This document shows positions 51,451-60,406 of a DNA stretch of 64,000 nucleotides, piece by piece (position 1 is the first letter of the stretch; every line of letters starts with the position of its first letter). The notes under the pieces were generated by a model, which was given only the letters and a program-made list of their open reading frames with translations, searched no databases and had not been told where the DNA came from. The position numbers were made by a program, and so were the translations under genes. This DNA comes from Clostridiales bacterium (GTDB lineage: Bacteria > Bacillota > Clostridia > Christensenellales > CAG-138): contig SFNQ01000020.1 in assembly GCA_004554165.1 (NCBI GenBank), positions 1-64,000 of the forward strand. The letters are read 5' to 3'.

Positions 51451-52692
51451 ATGCTGCTGATTCAAAACGCACGCATCCTCGGCCACAACAAGACAGAGGA
51501 TATCCTTGTGAGCGATGAAGGCAAGTATTTGAAGATCGAGCCGAAAATCGATGCATCCGCATATCCCAGCGCCGCAGTGATCGACGCGAAGGAAATGATG
51601 GCCGCCCCCACCTTCGTCAACACGCACATGCACTTCGACAAGGCCTATACCTCGCTCCGCGGCCGCGAGGACAGCACGGAAACCCTGGAGGATTCCATCC
51701 GCATCATGCACGACCGCATTCGGAACTACACCGTGGAGGACGTCCGCCAGCGCGCAACCCGCGCCATCCGCGAGTGCGTCATGTACGGCACCACAAAGCT
51801 GCGCACCAACGTTGACATCAGCAATCTCGACCCGAAGCTCGTAGCGCTTCAGGGCGTTCTGGAAGCCAAGGAGGCCACGAAGGACATCTGCGACCTGCAG
51901 GTCATCGCCTTCCCGCAGGAGGGTATCTTCCGCAACAAGGGGACCGATAAGCTGATGTACGAAGCCATGGACATGGGCTGCGACGTGGCCGGCGGCATGC
52001 CCGCTGCGGAGTGGCTGGACGAGCAAAAGCTCCGCCATGTGGACTTTGTGTTTGAACTGGCGGAAAAGTACGACACGCCCATCGACATGCACATCGACCA
52101 GTCCAAGGACATGTTCGACCGGTCCCTCGAGTACACCGCATGGCTGACGCTTGAGAAGGGCTGGGCCGGCCGCGTCACCGGCGGGCACTGCACCTCCATC
52201 GCCTATCAGAACCAGTCCCACGCCATCAAGGTCATGAAGCTGATCAAGGAAGCGGGCATGAACATCTGCACGAACACCCAGGTTCTTGCGATCATGGGCA
52301 TCGACGCAGAGCCCCGCACCCGCGGCGTAACCCGCATCCGCGAAATGGTGGACATGGGCATCAACATCGCCACCGCGCAGGATACCATCTGCGACGGCTT
52401 CCACCTCTACGGCACCGGCGATCCCCTGGATTACGGCCTGATCGGCGCCTACACCAGCCAGTACAACACGCCGGAGACTGCGAAGCTGATGTTCGACATG
52501 CTGACCACCCGCTCGATGAAAATCTTCGATCCGGACGCCAGGTACGGCATTGCGGTGGGCAACGACGCGGACCTGAACATCATTGATGCAGACAACGTGC
52601 AGGAGGCGCTGCGCACCCGCGCATCCCGCCCCTACGTTATCCGCAGGGGCAAGGTCATCGCCTCCTTTGAGCGCAAAGCCACCCTGCTCTAA
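51451..52692 (+). CDS. Cytosine deaminase-like amidohydrolase
   Basis: A 413-residue metal-dependent hydrolase of the CodA/AtzC-like group. Metal ligands are visible: His59 and His61 (NTHMHFDKA), His214 (DMHID), His246 (GGHCTS) and Asp311 (TAQDTICDGFHLYGTG). The C-terminal half follows the CodA pattern closely (RGVTRIREMVDMGINI, YGIAVGNDADLNIIDADN). The position of CodA's catalytic Glu217 (HCDE) is Gln217 here (HIDQ), so a plain cytosine deaminase is doubtful. GGGAGG sets the ATG at 51451. Its promoter shares repeats with the importer, so it likely processes the imported compound. Confidence 0.87.
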   Translation: MLLIQNARILGHNKTEDILVSDEGKYLKIEPKIDASAYPSAAVIDAKEMMAAPTFVNTHMHFDKAYTSLRGREDSTETLEDSIRIMHDRIRNYTVEDVRQRATRAIRECVMYGTTKLRTNVDISNLDPKLVALQGVLEAKEATKDICDLQVIAFPQEGIFRNKGTDKLMYEAMDMGCDVAGGMPAAEWLDEQKLRHVDFVFELAEKYDTPIDMHIDQSKDMFDRSLEYTAWLTLEKGWAGRVTGGHCTSIAYQNQSHAIKVMKLIKEAGMNICTNTQVLAIMGIDAEPRTRGVTRIREMVDMGINIATAQDTICDGFHLYGTGDPLDYGLIGAYTSQYNTPETAKLMFDMLTTRSMKIFDPDARYGIAVGNDADLNIIDADNVQEALRTRASRPYVIRRGKVIASFERKATLL

Positions 52693-52752
52693 AAGCTCCA
52701 CGCCGTCGCTTCGCAGAAGAGCGGCCCCCCCTGTCTCCTGCGAAGCAATCCA

Positions 52753-52792
52753 GCGCCCGGTCAGGCTTCCCCTCTTGGCCGGGCGCCTTTTT
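52753..52792 (+). terminator. Rho-independent terminator
   Basis: GCGCCCGG (52753-52760) pairs with CCGGGCGC (52779-52786), followed by CTTTTT. Confidence 0.8.
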
Positions 52793-52943
52793 GCACCTTT
52801 TTGGCGACTGAGCGGGGGCTGCTCCCGCGATAAAGGCACGAGCCGGCCGGCAATGCAGGAATCCGGGCGTACACGGGAGCGCATCAGTCGCCGTGCGGGA
52901 GGCCGATCGACAGCATTTTCTTCCTGCCACAGGACGCAATTGC

Positions 52944-52972
52944 TTGAGAAAATGCCAAAACCATGGTAAAGT
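52944..52972 (+). promoter_or_regulatory. Promoter of IclR regulator gene
   Basis: TTGAGA (52944-52949), 17 bases, TAAAGT (52967-52972). The leader is about 160 bases. No copy of the GCGGAA-type repeat is seen here. Elsewhere in 52793-53137 nothing is recognised. Confidence 0.6.
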
Positions 52973-53137
52973 AATGATACTCTCCGGCAGGCCGGGACAG
53001 TATCCAAAGATGTGAAAACTGTCCCCGGATTCCCTCTTTTGTCATGCGGCCGGACTGTCTGGGAACCTGCCCAGTCAAAGCGCCGCGTCCTTTCTGCCGG
53101 ACAGTATCGTGGTGTAAGACCTTCGGAGGTATCAGCT

Positions 53138-53980
53138 ATGGCTTCCAATCAGATACAATCTCTACAGCGGGCGATCCAGCTGCTGGAGGCAATGGACGAC
53201 GCGAGGCGGCCGCTCACCCTGCATGAGCTTGCGGCAGAAACAGGCCTGGTCAAGAGCACGGCGCACCGTCTGCTGGCAACGCTCAGAGAATCGGACCTGG
53301 TGGAACAGCTGGCGGATGGACGCTATGCACTCGGCCTGCATCTATTTGAGCTGGGCTGCTCGGCAGGATATATGCGGGACATTGTCTTTATCGCCAAGCC
53401 CTACATGCAGGCAATATGGCAGCAGACCAACGAATCGGTCAGCCTGTCTCTCCTGTCCCGCGGCGAGGCGCTGGTGCTCTCGCTGATCGAATCGACAAGT
53501 ACCTTCCGCGTGGTGGCGCGAACGGGCTCGAAGCTGCCGGTACACTGCACGGTACAGGGCAAGATTATGCTGGCGCACATGACGCGGGCAGAGGTGAAGC
53601 GCATCCTTCGCGAGCACGGCATGCAGGCCTATACGGCCAACACCAAGCGAAGCTATGAGGAGCTGGAGCCGGAGTTGCAGCGCATCCGCCGGCAGGGCTA
53701 TGCCGTGGACAACAATGAGTACCATGCGGGCCTCTGCTCCGTCGCCGCGCCGATCTACGACGAAAACGGCGCCGTCTCCTATGCCTTTTCCATCGTCAGC
53801 ATGTTCCATCAGGCCGATACGCCGGAGTTCCGGCACGCAAGAAACCTCGCTCTTGTTGCAGCGCGCGACATCTCCTTTGCGCTGGGCTATCGCGGCGATG
53901 CCTTTGCCAACGTGGTCGAGTCCGCCGAAACCTCGGGGCTGCTCGTGCCGGACAACAGGCGCGGCAGATGGCAGCCCTGA
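53138..53980 (+). CDS. IclR-family transcriptional regulator
   Basis: A 280-residue regulator. The winged helix covers residues ~5-65 (SLQRAIQLLEAM, LTLHELAAETGLVKSTAHRLLATL) and the IclR effector domain ~80-255 (LPVHCTVQGKIMLAHM, GYAVDNNEYHAGLCSVAAPIYDENGAVSYAFSIV). CGGAGG at 53124-53129 sets the ATG. Nearest regulator to the importer and amidohydrolase genes and the best candidate to bind the phased palindromes in front of both. Confidence 0.93.
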   Translation: MASNQIQSLQRAIQLLEAMDDARRPLTLHELAAETGLVKSTAHRLLATLRESDLVEQLADGRYALGLHLFELGCSAGYMRDIVFIAKPYMQAIWQQTNESVSLSLLSRGEALVLSLIESTSTFRVVARTGSKLPVHCTVQGKIMLAHMTRAEVKRILREHGMQAYTANTKRSYEELEPELQRIRRQGYAVDNNEYHAGLCSVAAPIYDENGAVSYAFSIVSMFHQADTPEFRHARNLALVAARDISFALGYRGDAFANVVESAETSGLLVPDNRRGRWQP

Positions 53981-54014
53981 CCAGAGCGGAAAACCCATCC
54001 GCAGGAGGACAGCG

Positions 54015-54042
54015 CTTCCGCCTGTAAAACGGAGGTTTTTTT
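54015..54042 (+). terminator. Rho-independent terminator after iclR gene
   Basis: CTTCCG (54015-54020) pairs with CGGAGG (54030-54035, one wobble), followed by seven T. Confidence 0.65.
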
Positions 54043-54211
54043 CAGGGCCATGCGCCCATGGGGCCGTCCAGCGCCAAAAGACCCAGCCTGCGTTATACGC
54101 AGGCCGCGATGCGTCCCGTTCCAACAAAGCCGCAGATTTTTCCTGCGCCTGCCGCGCAGCGCTTTGTCAATTCACCGGCCCGGCGGTACGCCCCACCCCT
54201 GCCGGGCGAAC

Positions 54212-54964
54212 TCACCTGCACCTAGCCTGAAACTCCGAGGGTGTGAGGCCAACGATCTTACGGAAGGTACTGGAAAAATACGCAATATCGCGATAGCCCA
54301 CCTGCTCTGCCACCTCGTAGATCTTCACGCGGCAATCGCGCAGCAGCTGCATCGCCACATGCATCCGATACTGGGACAGATACTCCAGCAGCGTATAGTT
54401 CGTCTCCTTTTTAAAGATGTGACAGAGGTACCCCTCGCTGATGCCGACGCTCTTTGCAATGGAACCGACGCCGATGTCCGAGTCGTTGTAATGTCCCGCG
54501 ATAAAGGCGAGGGATTCCATGACATACTTGCTTTTGTCTCCTTTTTTGAGCTGCAGTGCGGGGAGCGCCGCTTCCGCCTGCCCCAGCTTTGCCATGAGCC
54601 GGGCGTGGATTGAAACGATCACCTGCTCGAGCTCTCCGTCGCGGAAGGGCTTGAGCAGATAGTCTGCCGCGCCGTAGCGCAAGGCGTTTTTTGCGTACTC
54701 AAAGTCGCTGTACGCCGTGAGGATGATGACCTGAGCATCACAGCCCTCCTCCCGGAGGCGTTTCAGCATCGCAATCCCGTCCATCCTGGGCATTTTGATG
54801 TCCGTAATGATGATGTTCGGCTGATATCGCAGCGCGGCGGCCAGACCCTCCTCGCCGTTCGACGCCTCGCCCACCACAAAGCAGTCCAGCGCCGTCCAAT
54901 CCACCGACAGGACGATGCCCTTGCGGACATAGGGTTCATCCTCAACGACGAGCACCTTCATCAT
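54212..54964 (-). CDS. YesN-type response regulator with AraC output domain
   Basis: A 250-residue regulator. The receiver has VVEDE, the phospho-acceptor in IIITDIKMPRMDG (Asp about 56), the LTAYSDFEYAKNAL switch region and LLKPF (Lys). The C-terminal AraC domain has two helix-turn-helices (VGSIAKSVGISEGYLCHIFKKETN and IYEVAEQVGYRDIAYFSSTFRKIVG). ATG at 54964 or 54961; the start overlaps the kinase stop. Partner of the histidine kinase just upstream. Confidence 0.94.
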   Translation of the reverse strand: MMKVLVVEDEPYVRKGIVLSVDWTALDCFVVGEASNGEEGLAAALRYQPNIIITDIKMPRMDGIAMLKRLREEGCDAQVIILTAYSDFEYAKNALRYGAADYLLKPFRDGELEQVIVSIHARLMAKLGQAEAALPALQLKKGDKSKYVMESLAFIAGHYNDSDIGVGSIAKSVGISEGYLCHIFKKETNYTLLEYLSQYRMHVAMQLLRDCRVKIYEVAEQVGYRDIAYFSSTFRKIVGLTPSEFQARCR

Positions 54965-56652
54965 GCAGAATCCCTCCTTTGTATCGGCAGCACCGCCGTA
55001 ACGACGGCGCCGCAGCCCGCTCCATTTGCAAAGCGCAGGCCATAGTCCGGGCCGTAATACTTCTTCAGGATCACGTTCACGTTGTACAGTCCGAGGTGGC
55101 CGCCGCTGCCCGGGCCCTCGCTTTGAAACCTTCTCAGCATTTCCTCCGAAAGGCCGCAGCCGTCGTCAGAAACGGAGATGCAAAGCTCCTGCTGCGCCGT
55201 CTCGCCCACGGCAACGGCGATGCTGCCGTTGTCCCGGTCGTTCAGGCCGTGCAGTATCGCATTTTCCACCAGCGGCTGGAGAATGAGCTTTGGGATCATG
55301 CAGTCGAGATAGGGCTCACAGCCGGACACCGTATAGGTAAACCTGCCCGGAAAGCGGATGCGCTGGATGCTGATATAGCGCATGAGAAGCTCCAGCTCCT
55401 CATAGAGCGGCACAAACTCCTCCGTGGAAATGCTGGAGCGCAGGATATCCGCAAGATCCATGGACATCTTCGAAATCTCCGGCACGCCATGCATCTTGCC
55501 GATCCACTTCATCGTGTCGAGCGTGTTGCAGAGAAAGTGCGGGTTCAGCTGCGCCTGCATCATGCGGATCTGCGCCTCGTCAAGGTCGCGCTGCCCTTTC
55601 ACGAGCCGGTCCATATAGGTCCTGAGCCGCTGGACCATCCGGTTAAAGTTCTCCGCCAGCTGGCCAAGCTCGTCCTGACTGTTCCGTTCCAGCCGGGTGT
55701 CGAGGCTGCCCTGCTCCACCTTCGCGATGGCTGCGTTCAACTGGCCGATGGGTTCCGAGAGCTGCCGGCTGAGCCGCAGCGAAACGGCGATGCAGAGCGC
55801 TACGCCCGCGAGCACGATCCCCGCCGTCACCGAAGTGAGCAGCCGCATGGTCTCCACCGTGAACACCTTCGGCTGGCGCAGGACAAGAAACAGTCCGCTG
55901 GCCGGTTCCTGCCGCGTGGTAAAGCTGTAATCGTCCGAGTAAAGCGGCGTGCCCTGCAGCAGCATGGCCCGGAGAGCGGAGGCAAGCCGCTCCGTCTCCG
56001 CTGCATGGGAACAGTAGATCGGCCGCCAATGCCCGTCGAGCAGCAGGAGCGTGTTCTGCGTGCCGTAGCTTCCGTGCAGGAGCTCGGAAAGGCTCTCCCC
56101 GGTCAGGCTTCCCACAAAGTAGCCCGCAGTTTCCCCGCTGCTTCCGCGAAGCAGCCGCGCCGCCTGCAGGATCGCATTAGACTGTGTGCCATCCGTTCCG
56201 CGGAGCACCAGCGCATCCGGCTCCGCTTCCGCCGCATACAGGATTCCCCAGTCTGTGGGCAGCGACTGCGCTGCCCGCCCCGAAGTGGAATACCGGAGCG
56301 CACCCGTCGCGTCATAGAGGTCGAACTGCATATGGGCGCGCAGTCCCTCCGTCGCATCGTACAGAGCGAAATAAACCTGCTGGCGGAACGCGCCGCCGCT
56401 TTCCAACTCATCCGTGATGAAAGCGTTCTTTGCCAGCGACTGGCCCACCTGCTCTGTCGTGCGGTACAGCGCGCCCAGCGAATCTGCGGTCGCGTCCAGG
56501 AGCAGCTCCGCCTCCTGATGCGCGCTTTCGGTCATCCGCGCACGGAAGATGACGATGAGCAGCACGCTGCAGAGAATGAGCGGGATCACCGTGAGCAGCA
56601 GCATGGAGAGAAAAATCCTGTTGCGGAAAGTGCCGCAAAACGCCCGCTTCAT
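54961..56652 (-). CDS. YesM-type sensor histidine kinase
   Basis: A 563-residue membrane kinase with a first span (about residues 14-36), an extracytoplasmic sensor region (about 37-270), a second span, HAMP (IGQLNAAIAKVEQGSLDTRLE), and the His_kinase domain with phospho-acceptor His in QAQLNPHFLCNTLD, N-box LQPLVENAILHG, and G-boxes DDGCGLSEEM and GGHLGLYNV. Start is the ATG at 56652 (GGGGGG upstream), overlapping the binding-protein stop (ATGA). The overlap with a solute-binding protein gene indicates joint sensing. Confidence 0.94.
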   Translation of the reverse strand: MKRAFCGTFRNRIFLSMLLLTVIPLILCSVLLIVIFRARMTESAHQEAELLLDATADSLGALYRTTEQVGQSLAKNAFITDELESGGAFRQQVYFALYDATEGLRAHMQFDLYDATGALRYSTSGRAAQSLPTDWGILYAAEAEPDALVLRGTDGTQSNAILQAARLLRGSSGETAGYFVGSLTGESLSELLHGSYGTQNTLLLLDGHWRPIYCSHAAETERLASALRAMLLQGTPLYSDDYSFTTRQEPASGLFLVLRQPKVFTVETMRLLTSVTAGIVLAGVALCIAVSLRLSRQLSEPIGQLNAAIAKVEQGSLDTRLERNSQDELGQLAENFNRMVQRLRTYMDRLVKGQRDLDEAQIRMMQAQLNPHFLCNTLDTMKWIGKMHGVPEISKMSMDLADILRSSISTEEFVPLYEELELLMRYISIQRIRFPGRFTYTVSGCEPYLDCMIPKLILQPLVENAILHGLNDRDNGSIAVAVGETAQQELCISVSDDGCGLSEEMLRRFQSEGPGSGGHLGLYNVNVILKKYYGPDYGLRFANGAGCGAVVTAVLPIQRRDSA

Positions 56653-57683
56653 GCGACGCCCCCCGTCCCTGCAAGCGCCGCCCAACACGCAAGGATATCG
56701 TCGTGCGCTGCGCTGGCCCAGGTCAGGTTATAATCGATGAGCCTGAGTTCCGCCTGCGCAGTCAGCCGGTCGGACGGCGGCACATCCGTCCGCACGGAAC
56801 GGCGGTAGAAGGCAGCCACGCGCTTTTGCACGTCGATGCCGATGACAAAGTCCAGAAATCGTCTGGCGTTCTCCTCGTGCGGCGCCCCCTTGATGAGCGC
56901 GCTGCCGTCCGGCACGGCGCTTGTGCCCTCCGCGGGATAGAGCAGCTGGATGTCGTCTCCCGCCGCAATGCGCTTGAGCGCCGTTTCCTCAAGGGTCACG
57001 CCGACGGGGAGCGTACCGTCCGCCACCGCCTCCACCACGTCGCCGGAGCCGGCGCACTGCCTGCCATCCAGGTTTTCTGCAAAGCGGGCCAGAATCTCCT
57101 CCGTCGTTCCCGGCAGCACCTGGCAGAGCGTTGCAAGCGCCGTGTAGCTCGAGCCGGAGGTGGCGGGATCCGCAAAGGCGATGCGCCCCTTCCACTTCGG
57201 ATCGACCAGATCGCTCCAGCCCGTGAGCTCCTCTTCCGCAACCAGCTTTTTGTTATAGATGAGCACGAAGGGCAGCGTTGTAAACGGCGCCCAGCAGTGA
57301 TCCTCCGAGCGGCAGCCCGGCAGCAAACGGGATTCTTCGCTGCTCTCGTAGGCGTCAAAATACCGTTTGTAGGAAGCGAGGCTCTCCACGCCGCCGCCAA
57401 ACATGATGTCGCCGGCGGGCGCGTCCGCCTCCTTTGCGATGCGCGCCAGCAGCTCGTTGGTGCCGCCGGTTTCCACCGTGACCCAGATGCCGGTACGGCT
57501 CTCAAACTCCGCGATGATCGGGCCGTAAACCTCCGGCTTATGCGAGGTATACACCACAAGCCGTTCGCTCTCCGCCGGCGCAAACGCCGCATCGTCCTCG
57601 CCCCGTTCCGCACAGCCGCCAAGCCCTGCCAGCGTCAGCAGAGCCATCAGCAGTCCGGCGAGAGAGCGTCCCCTTCGTTTCAT
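56649..57683 (-). CDS. FbpA/AfuA-type binding lipoprotein, probable sensor accessory
   Basis: A 344-residue lipoprotein (lipobox LGGC, Cys about 24) of PBP type II: RLVVYTSHKPEVYGPIIAEFESRTGIWV, GDIMFGGGVESL, FVLIYNKKLVAEEELTGWSDLVDPKWKGRIAFADPATSGSSYTAL, and the hinge to EENARRFLDFVIG. It is translated with the histidine kinase and response regulator rather than with the importer, a three-component layout like PgtC-PgtB-PgtA. GGATGG upstream favours the ATG at 57683 over 57695. Confidence 0.9.
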   Translation of the reverse strand: MKRRGRSLAGLLMALLTLAGLGGCAERGEDDAAFAPAESERLVVYTSHKPEVYGPIIAEFESRTGIWVTVETGGTNELLARIAKEADAPAGDIMFGGGVESLASYKRYFDAYESSEESRLLPGCRSEDHCWAPFTTLPFVLIYNKKLVAEEELTGWSDLVDPKWKGRIAFADPATSGSSYTALATLCQVLPGTTEEILARFAENLDGRQCAGSGDVVEAVADGTLPVGVTLEETALKRIAAGDDIQLLYPAEGTSAVPDGSALIKGAPHEENARRFLDFVIGIDVQKRVAAFYRRSVRTDVPPSDRLTAQAELRLIDYNLTWASAAHDDILACWAALAGTGGVA

Positions 57684-57723
57684 CCCGGTTTCCATCCTTT
57701 GATTTGGAAGTATCGTATGAACG

Positions 57724-57747
57724 CACCCCGCGCTTTCCCGCGGGGTG
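57724..57747 (-). terminator. Hairpin after HAD phosphatase gene
   Basis: CACCCCGCG (57724-57732) and CGCGGGGTG (57739-57747) form a perfect 9-bp stem without a clear T-run. It may weakly separate the phosphatase from the sensor operon. Confidence 0.45.
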
Positions 57748-57759
57748 TGCTTCGAAAGA

Positions 57760-58590
57760 TCAGAGCCTGGGGATCCAGTCGGTTATGATGTGCGCCACGG
57801 CGTCGGAATTGTTGTCCGGTACGACGTGATCCGCCATGGCCCGAATCTCCCCGATTGCATTCTCCGGCGCGAAGGAGACGTCCGCCTCGCGGAGCATGGC
57901 CGCATCGTTCCAGTAATCGCCGACGCAGAGAATCTTCCGCCCGGCAGTCTCCGGCAGCGCCCGCACGGTGCGAACGCCCGTTCCCTTGTTGACGCCGGCG
58001 GGCAGAAGCTCAAAATACTTCGCGTCCCTGACGATGTCCGTCGTTCCCTGCATGATTTCAAACGCCCTGTCAAGCCCGCGGGCACAGAGCATCGCTTCCG
58101 CGGCTTTCTGCTCCGCCTCCGGTCCAAAGATCAGAAGTTTGATCCAGTCCTCCCCCGCCAGCTCCTCCGCGGTACAGAATTTGCAGGGGCGGTGGATGTC
58201 GAGGTAGGGCTTGTTTGCCGTCTCCTCCGGTGTAACATAGGCGATAGCGTCCCGGGTGTAGACCTGGATGTCCAGCGCAGGCGCGTGTTCTCTGCACCAG
58301 GCGATCACGCTGCGCGCAAGGGCGCCGTCGATATGGCGGCAATCGGAATACCGTCCCGTCTCATAGTGATACACCGCGGCGCCGTTGAAAAGCACCGAGG
58401 GCGCGTTCAGCGGAATGCCGGGCAGGAATCTGGCCGCATTGTCCTTCGCTCTTCCCGTTGCCACGCCGAACATGCCGCCGCCCTCTACGAAGGCGCAGAT
58501 TGCGCGGCGATTCCCTTCTGAAATGCTGCCATCGCTTGAAAACAGCGTGGCATCCAGATCGCTGAGCAGAACGACGTCCCGGTATTGCAT
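57760..58590 (-). CDS. Cof-type HAD phosphatase
   Basis: A 276-residue HAD hydrolase: motif I LLSDLDATLFSSDG (nucleophile Asp; Ala in place of the usual Gly), motif II GVATGRA, motif III Lys in GVNKGTGV, and motif IV VGDYWNDAAML. A C2-type cap lies between motifs II and III. Cof-like enzymes dephosphorylate sugar phosphates or related small molecules. Divergent from the importer genes and co-directional with the sensor genes; a role on an imported phosphorylated compound is plausible. Confidence 0.92.
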   Translation of the reverse strand: MQYRDVVLLSDLDATLFSSDGSISEGNRRAICAFVEGGGMFGVATGRAKDNAARFLPGIPLNAPSVLFNGAAVYHYETGRYSDCRHIDGALARSVIAWCREHAPALDIQVYTRDAIAYVTPEETANKPYLDIHRPCKFCTAEELAGEDWIKLLIFGPEAEQKAAEAMLCARGLDRAFEIMQGTTDIVRDAKYFELLPAGVNKGTGVRTVRALPETAGRKILCVGDYWNDAAMLREADVSFAPENAIGEIRAMADHVVPDNNSDAVAHIITDWIPRL

Positions 58591-58751
58591 GCTGGTTCTT
58601 CCTCTTATCTGTCAATTCTTCGCGTAACCAAGTATAGCATATCACGATCTTCTTCGCAGCGGCAATTCTTTGAAATATCCGATTTTTTAAAATAATAACA
58701 AAACTGTCCCCTGTCATCCCCCTTGCGCTTTCCTGTAAAATGGTGGTGTCA

Positions 58752-58768
58752 GGGCGGGGTCTCCGCCC
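58752..58768 (+). promoter_or_regulatory. Leader hairpin before importer binding-protein gene
   Basis: GGGCGG (58752-58757) and CCGCCC (58763-58768) pair in the leader. A TAAAAT hexamer lies at about 58736-58741 with no good -35, consistent with an activator-dependent promoter. Confidence 0.4.
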
Positions 58769-58796
58769 ATACAAATCATATCAGGAGGAAAACAGA

Positions 58797-60209
58797 ATGA
58801 AAAAGTTCATCGCGCTCATGATGGCTCTTGCAATGGTTCTGAGCCTGGTCGCCTGCGCCGGTGCGCCCGCAACCACGGAACCCGCAGCCGAGCCCAAGAA
58901 CGAGGGTCCTGCCGCCGCGGAACCGTCCGCGGTCGAGCCCGTGGCAGAACCCGAGGCAAACCTCACCGCTACGCAGCAGATCATCAGGGAAGCTGAAGGC
59001 ATGAGCCTCGAAGAGCTGGCCAAGAAGGCGATCGAGGAATCCAACGGCGCAACCTTCTACGGCGTCGGCAACTCCAGCCGCGGCAAGTCCGCTCTGCCGC
59101 TCTTCATCGAGTACCTGCAGAGCATCGACCCGAATTACACCATGGAGTTCGACTGGCAGCAGCCGAAGAACAACAAAATCTTCGATCAGCTCACCGCCGA
59201 CTCGCTGAAGGATGTGGGCACCTATGCCATGACGCTCATCCAGGACGGCAACCAGATCGAGAGCAAGATGGTTAAAACCGGTATCCTTGATACCTTTGTG
59301 CCGCTGGACTGGGCCAACGCCAACGGAACCACCGCGGATGCATATGAGGGCTATCTCCCGCTGCAGACGCTGAACAAGGTCTTCATGTTCAACAACACCG
59401 GCGCAAAGACCTACAAGAACTGCTGGGACTTTGTGGCCGAGGGCGAGCATGGCCTCTACATGGACATCGACTCTGAGATCGTCGGCAAAAACTTCCTCTA
59501 TATGCTGACCCAGGACACCTATGCCGCTTACCTGAAGGCTGCTTACGACAAGCTCGACGCCGACAAGCAGGCCTACTTCAAGCCCGTTATTGACGAGATG
59601 GCAAACGATGCTGCCGACCTGGGCCTTGGCGCAGACGGCGCATACGCACTGGCCTGGATCAAGCTGTGGGTTGAGAGCTACAACGCCCAGACCGACGACG
59701 GCCCGATCTGCAACACCCTGGTCGACAAATCCGCCACCGATCAGTTCGGCCTGCTGGTCTACTCGAAGCTCCGCTCCGTCGAGGAGTCCGACTCCGTCTC
59801 GAAGAACAACATCACCGTCGCTGCTTATCAGGATGACTACACCGGCATCGGCGGCTATGGCTACTGCCATTACCTGTTCGTAACCGACAACAGCCCGCTT
59901 CCCTGGACCGCCTGCGCCTTCATCGCTTACATGACCTGCACCGCTGACGGCTTCAGCGCATGGGGCAAGGATATGGGCGGTTATTCCGCAAATCCCGAAG
60001 TCGCAGCGGCCACCGAGGAGAAGTACGGCCACAGCAAGGGCGGCTATGACGAGAATGGCGTAAACGTCTTCGATTGCAAGAATGACCGCGGCTTCGACTG
60101 GTGGAAGAGCCAGGGCGAGCTCGTCATTGAGGATCCTGCCTACTGCGCATCCGTGGCCTTCACCGTTGGCAGCTGGATCGAGATGCTGACCAAGTACACG
60201 GCGGGCTAA
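58797..60209 (+). CDS. ABC importer substrate-binding lipoprotein (FbpA/AfuA-like)
   Basis: A 470-residue lipoprotein (lipobox LVAC, Cys20) with a long acidic Ala/Pro/Glu linker, then a PBP type II domain: GATFYGVGNSSRGKSALPLFIEYL, YLPLQTLNKVFMFNNTGAKTYKNCWDFVAEGEHGLYMDIDSEIVG, and a second lobe with YCHYLFVTDNSPLPWTACAFIAYM. It is longer than typical FbpA. AGGAGG sets the ATG. Main ligand-capture protein of the importer; ligand candidates are sugar phosphates, phosphonates or ferric ion. Confidence 0.88.
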   Translation: MKKFIALMMALAMVLSLVACAGAPATTEPAAEPKNEGPAAAEPSAVEPVAEPEANLTATQQIIREAEGMSLEELAKKAIEESNGATFYGVGNSSRGKSALPLFIEYLQSIDPNYTMEFDWQQPKNNKIFDQLTADSLKDVGTYAMTLIQDGNQIESKMVKTGILDTFVPLDWANANGTTADAYEGYLPLQTLNKVFMFNNTGAKTYKNCWDFVAEGEHGLYMDIDSEIVGKNFLYMLTQDTYAAYLKAAYDKLDADKQAYFKPVIDEMANDAADLGLGADGAYALAWIKLWVESYNAQTDDGPICNTLVDKSATDQFGLLVYSKLRSVEESDSVSKNNITVAAYQDDYTGIGGYGYCHYLFVTDNSPLPWTACAFIAYMTCTADGFSAWGKDMGGYSANPEVAAATEEKYGHSKGGYDENGVNVFDCKNDRGFDWWKSQGELVIEDPAYCASVAFTVGSWIEMLTKYTAG

Positions 60210-60249
60210 GTCTCAGACAAGCCCTTATCAAAAGTGTAATGCTGCCGGT

Positions 60250-60283
60250 CTGTCCGGGCGTGTGTCTCCATGCGCCCGGACAG
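60250..60283 (+). terminator. Intra-operon hairpin between binding protein and permease
   Basis: CTGTCCGGGCG (60250-60260) pairs perfectly with CGCCCGGACAG (60273-60283). A short CGGGTTTG follows rather than a T-run, so it is probably a leaky terminator or mRNA stabiliser lowering permease expression relative to the binding protein. Confidence 0.6.
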
Positions 60284-60406
60284 CGGGTTTGAAAACTTCT
60301 TGCTCGTCCCCCCGGTGCGTTCCGATCCCTTCTCTCCGGTCAGCCCCGGCCAAATCTGAACGCATTTCCTTTCTCGACACTCGCTTCACGGCATGGGAGG
60401 TCATTC

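Noticed and set aside
54979..56733. 584-codon plus-strand frame
   Set aside because: It is antisense to the histidine kinase, whose H-, N- and G-boxes are all present.
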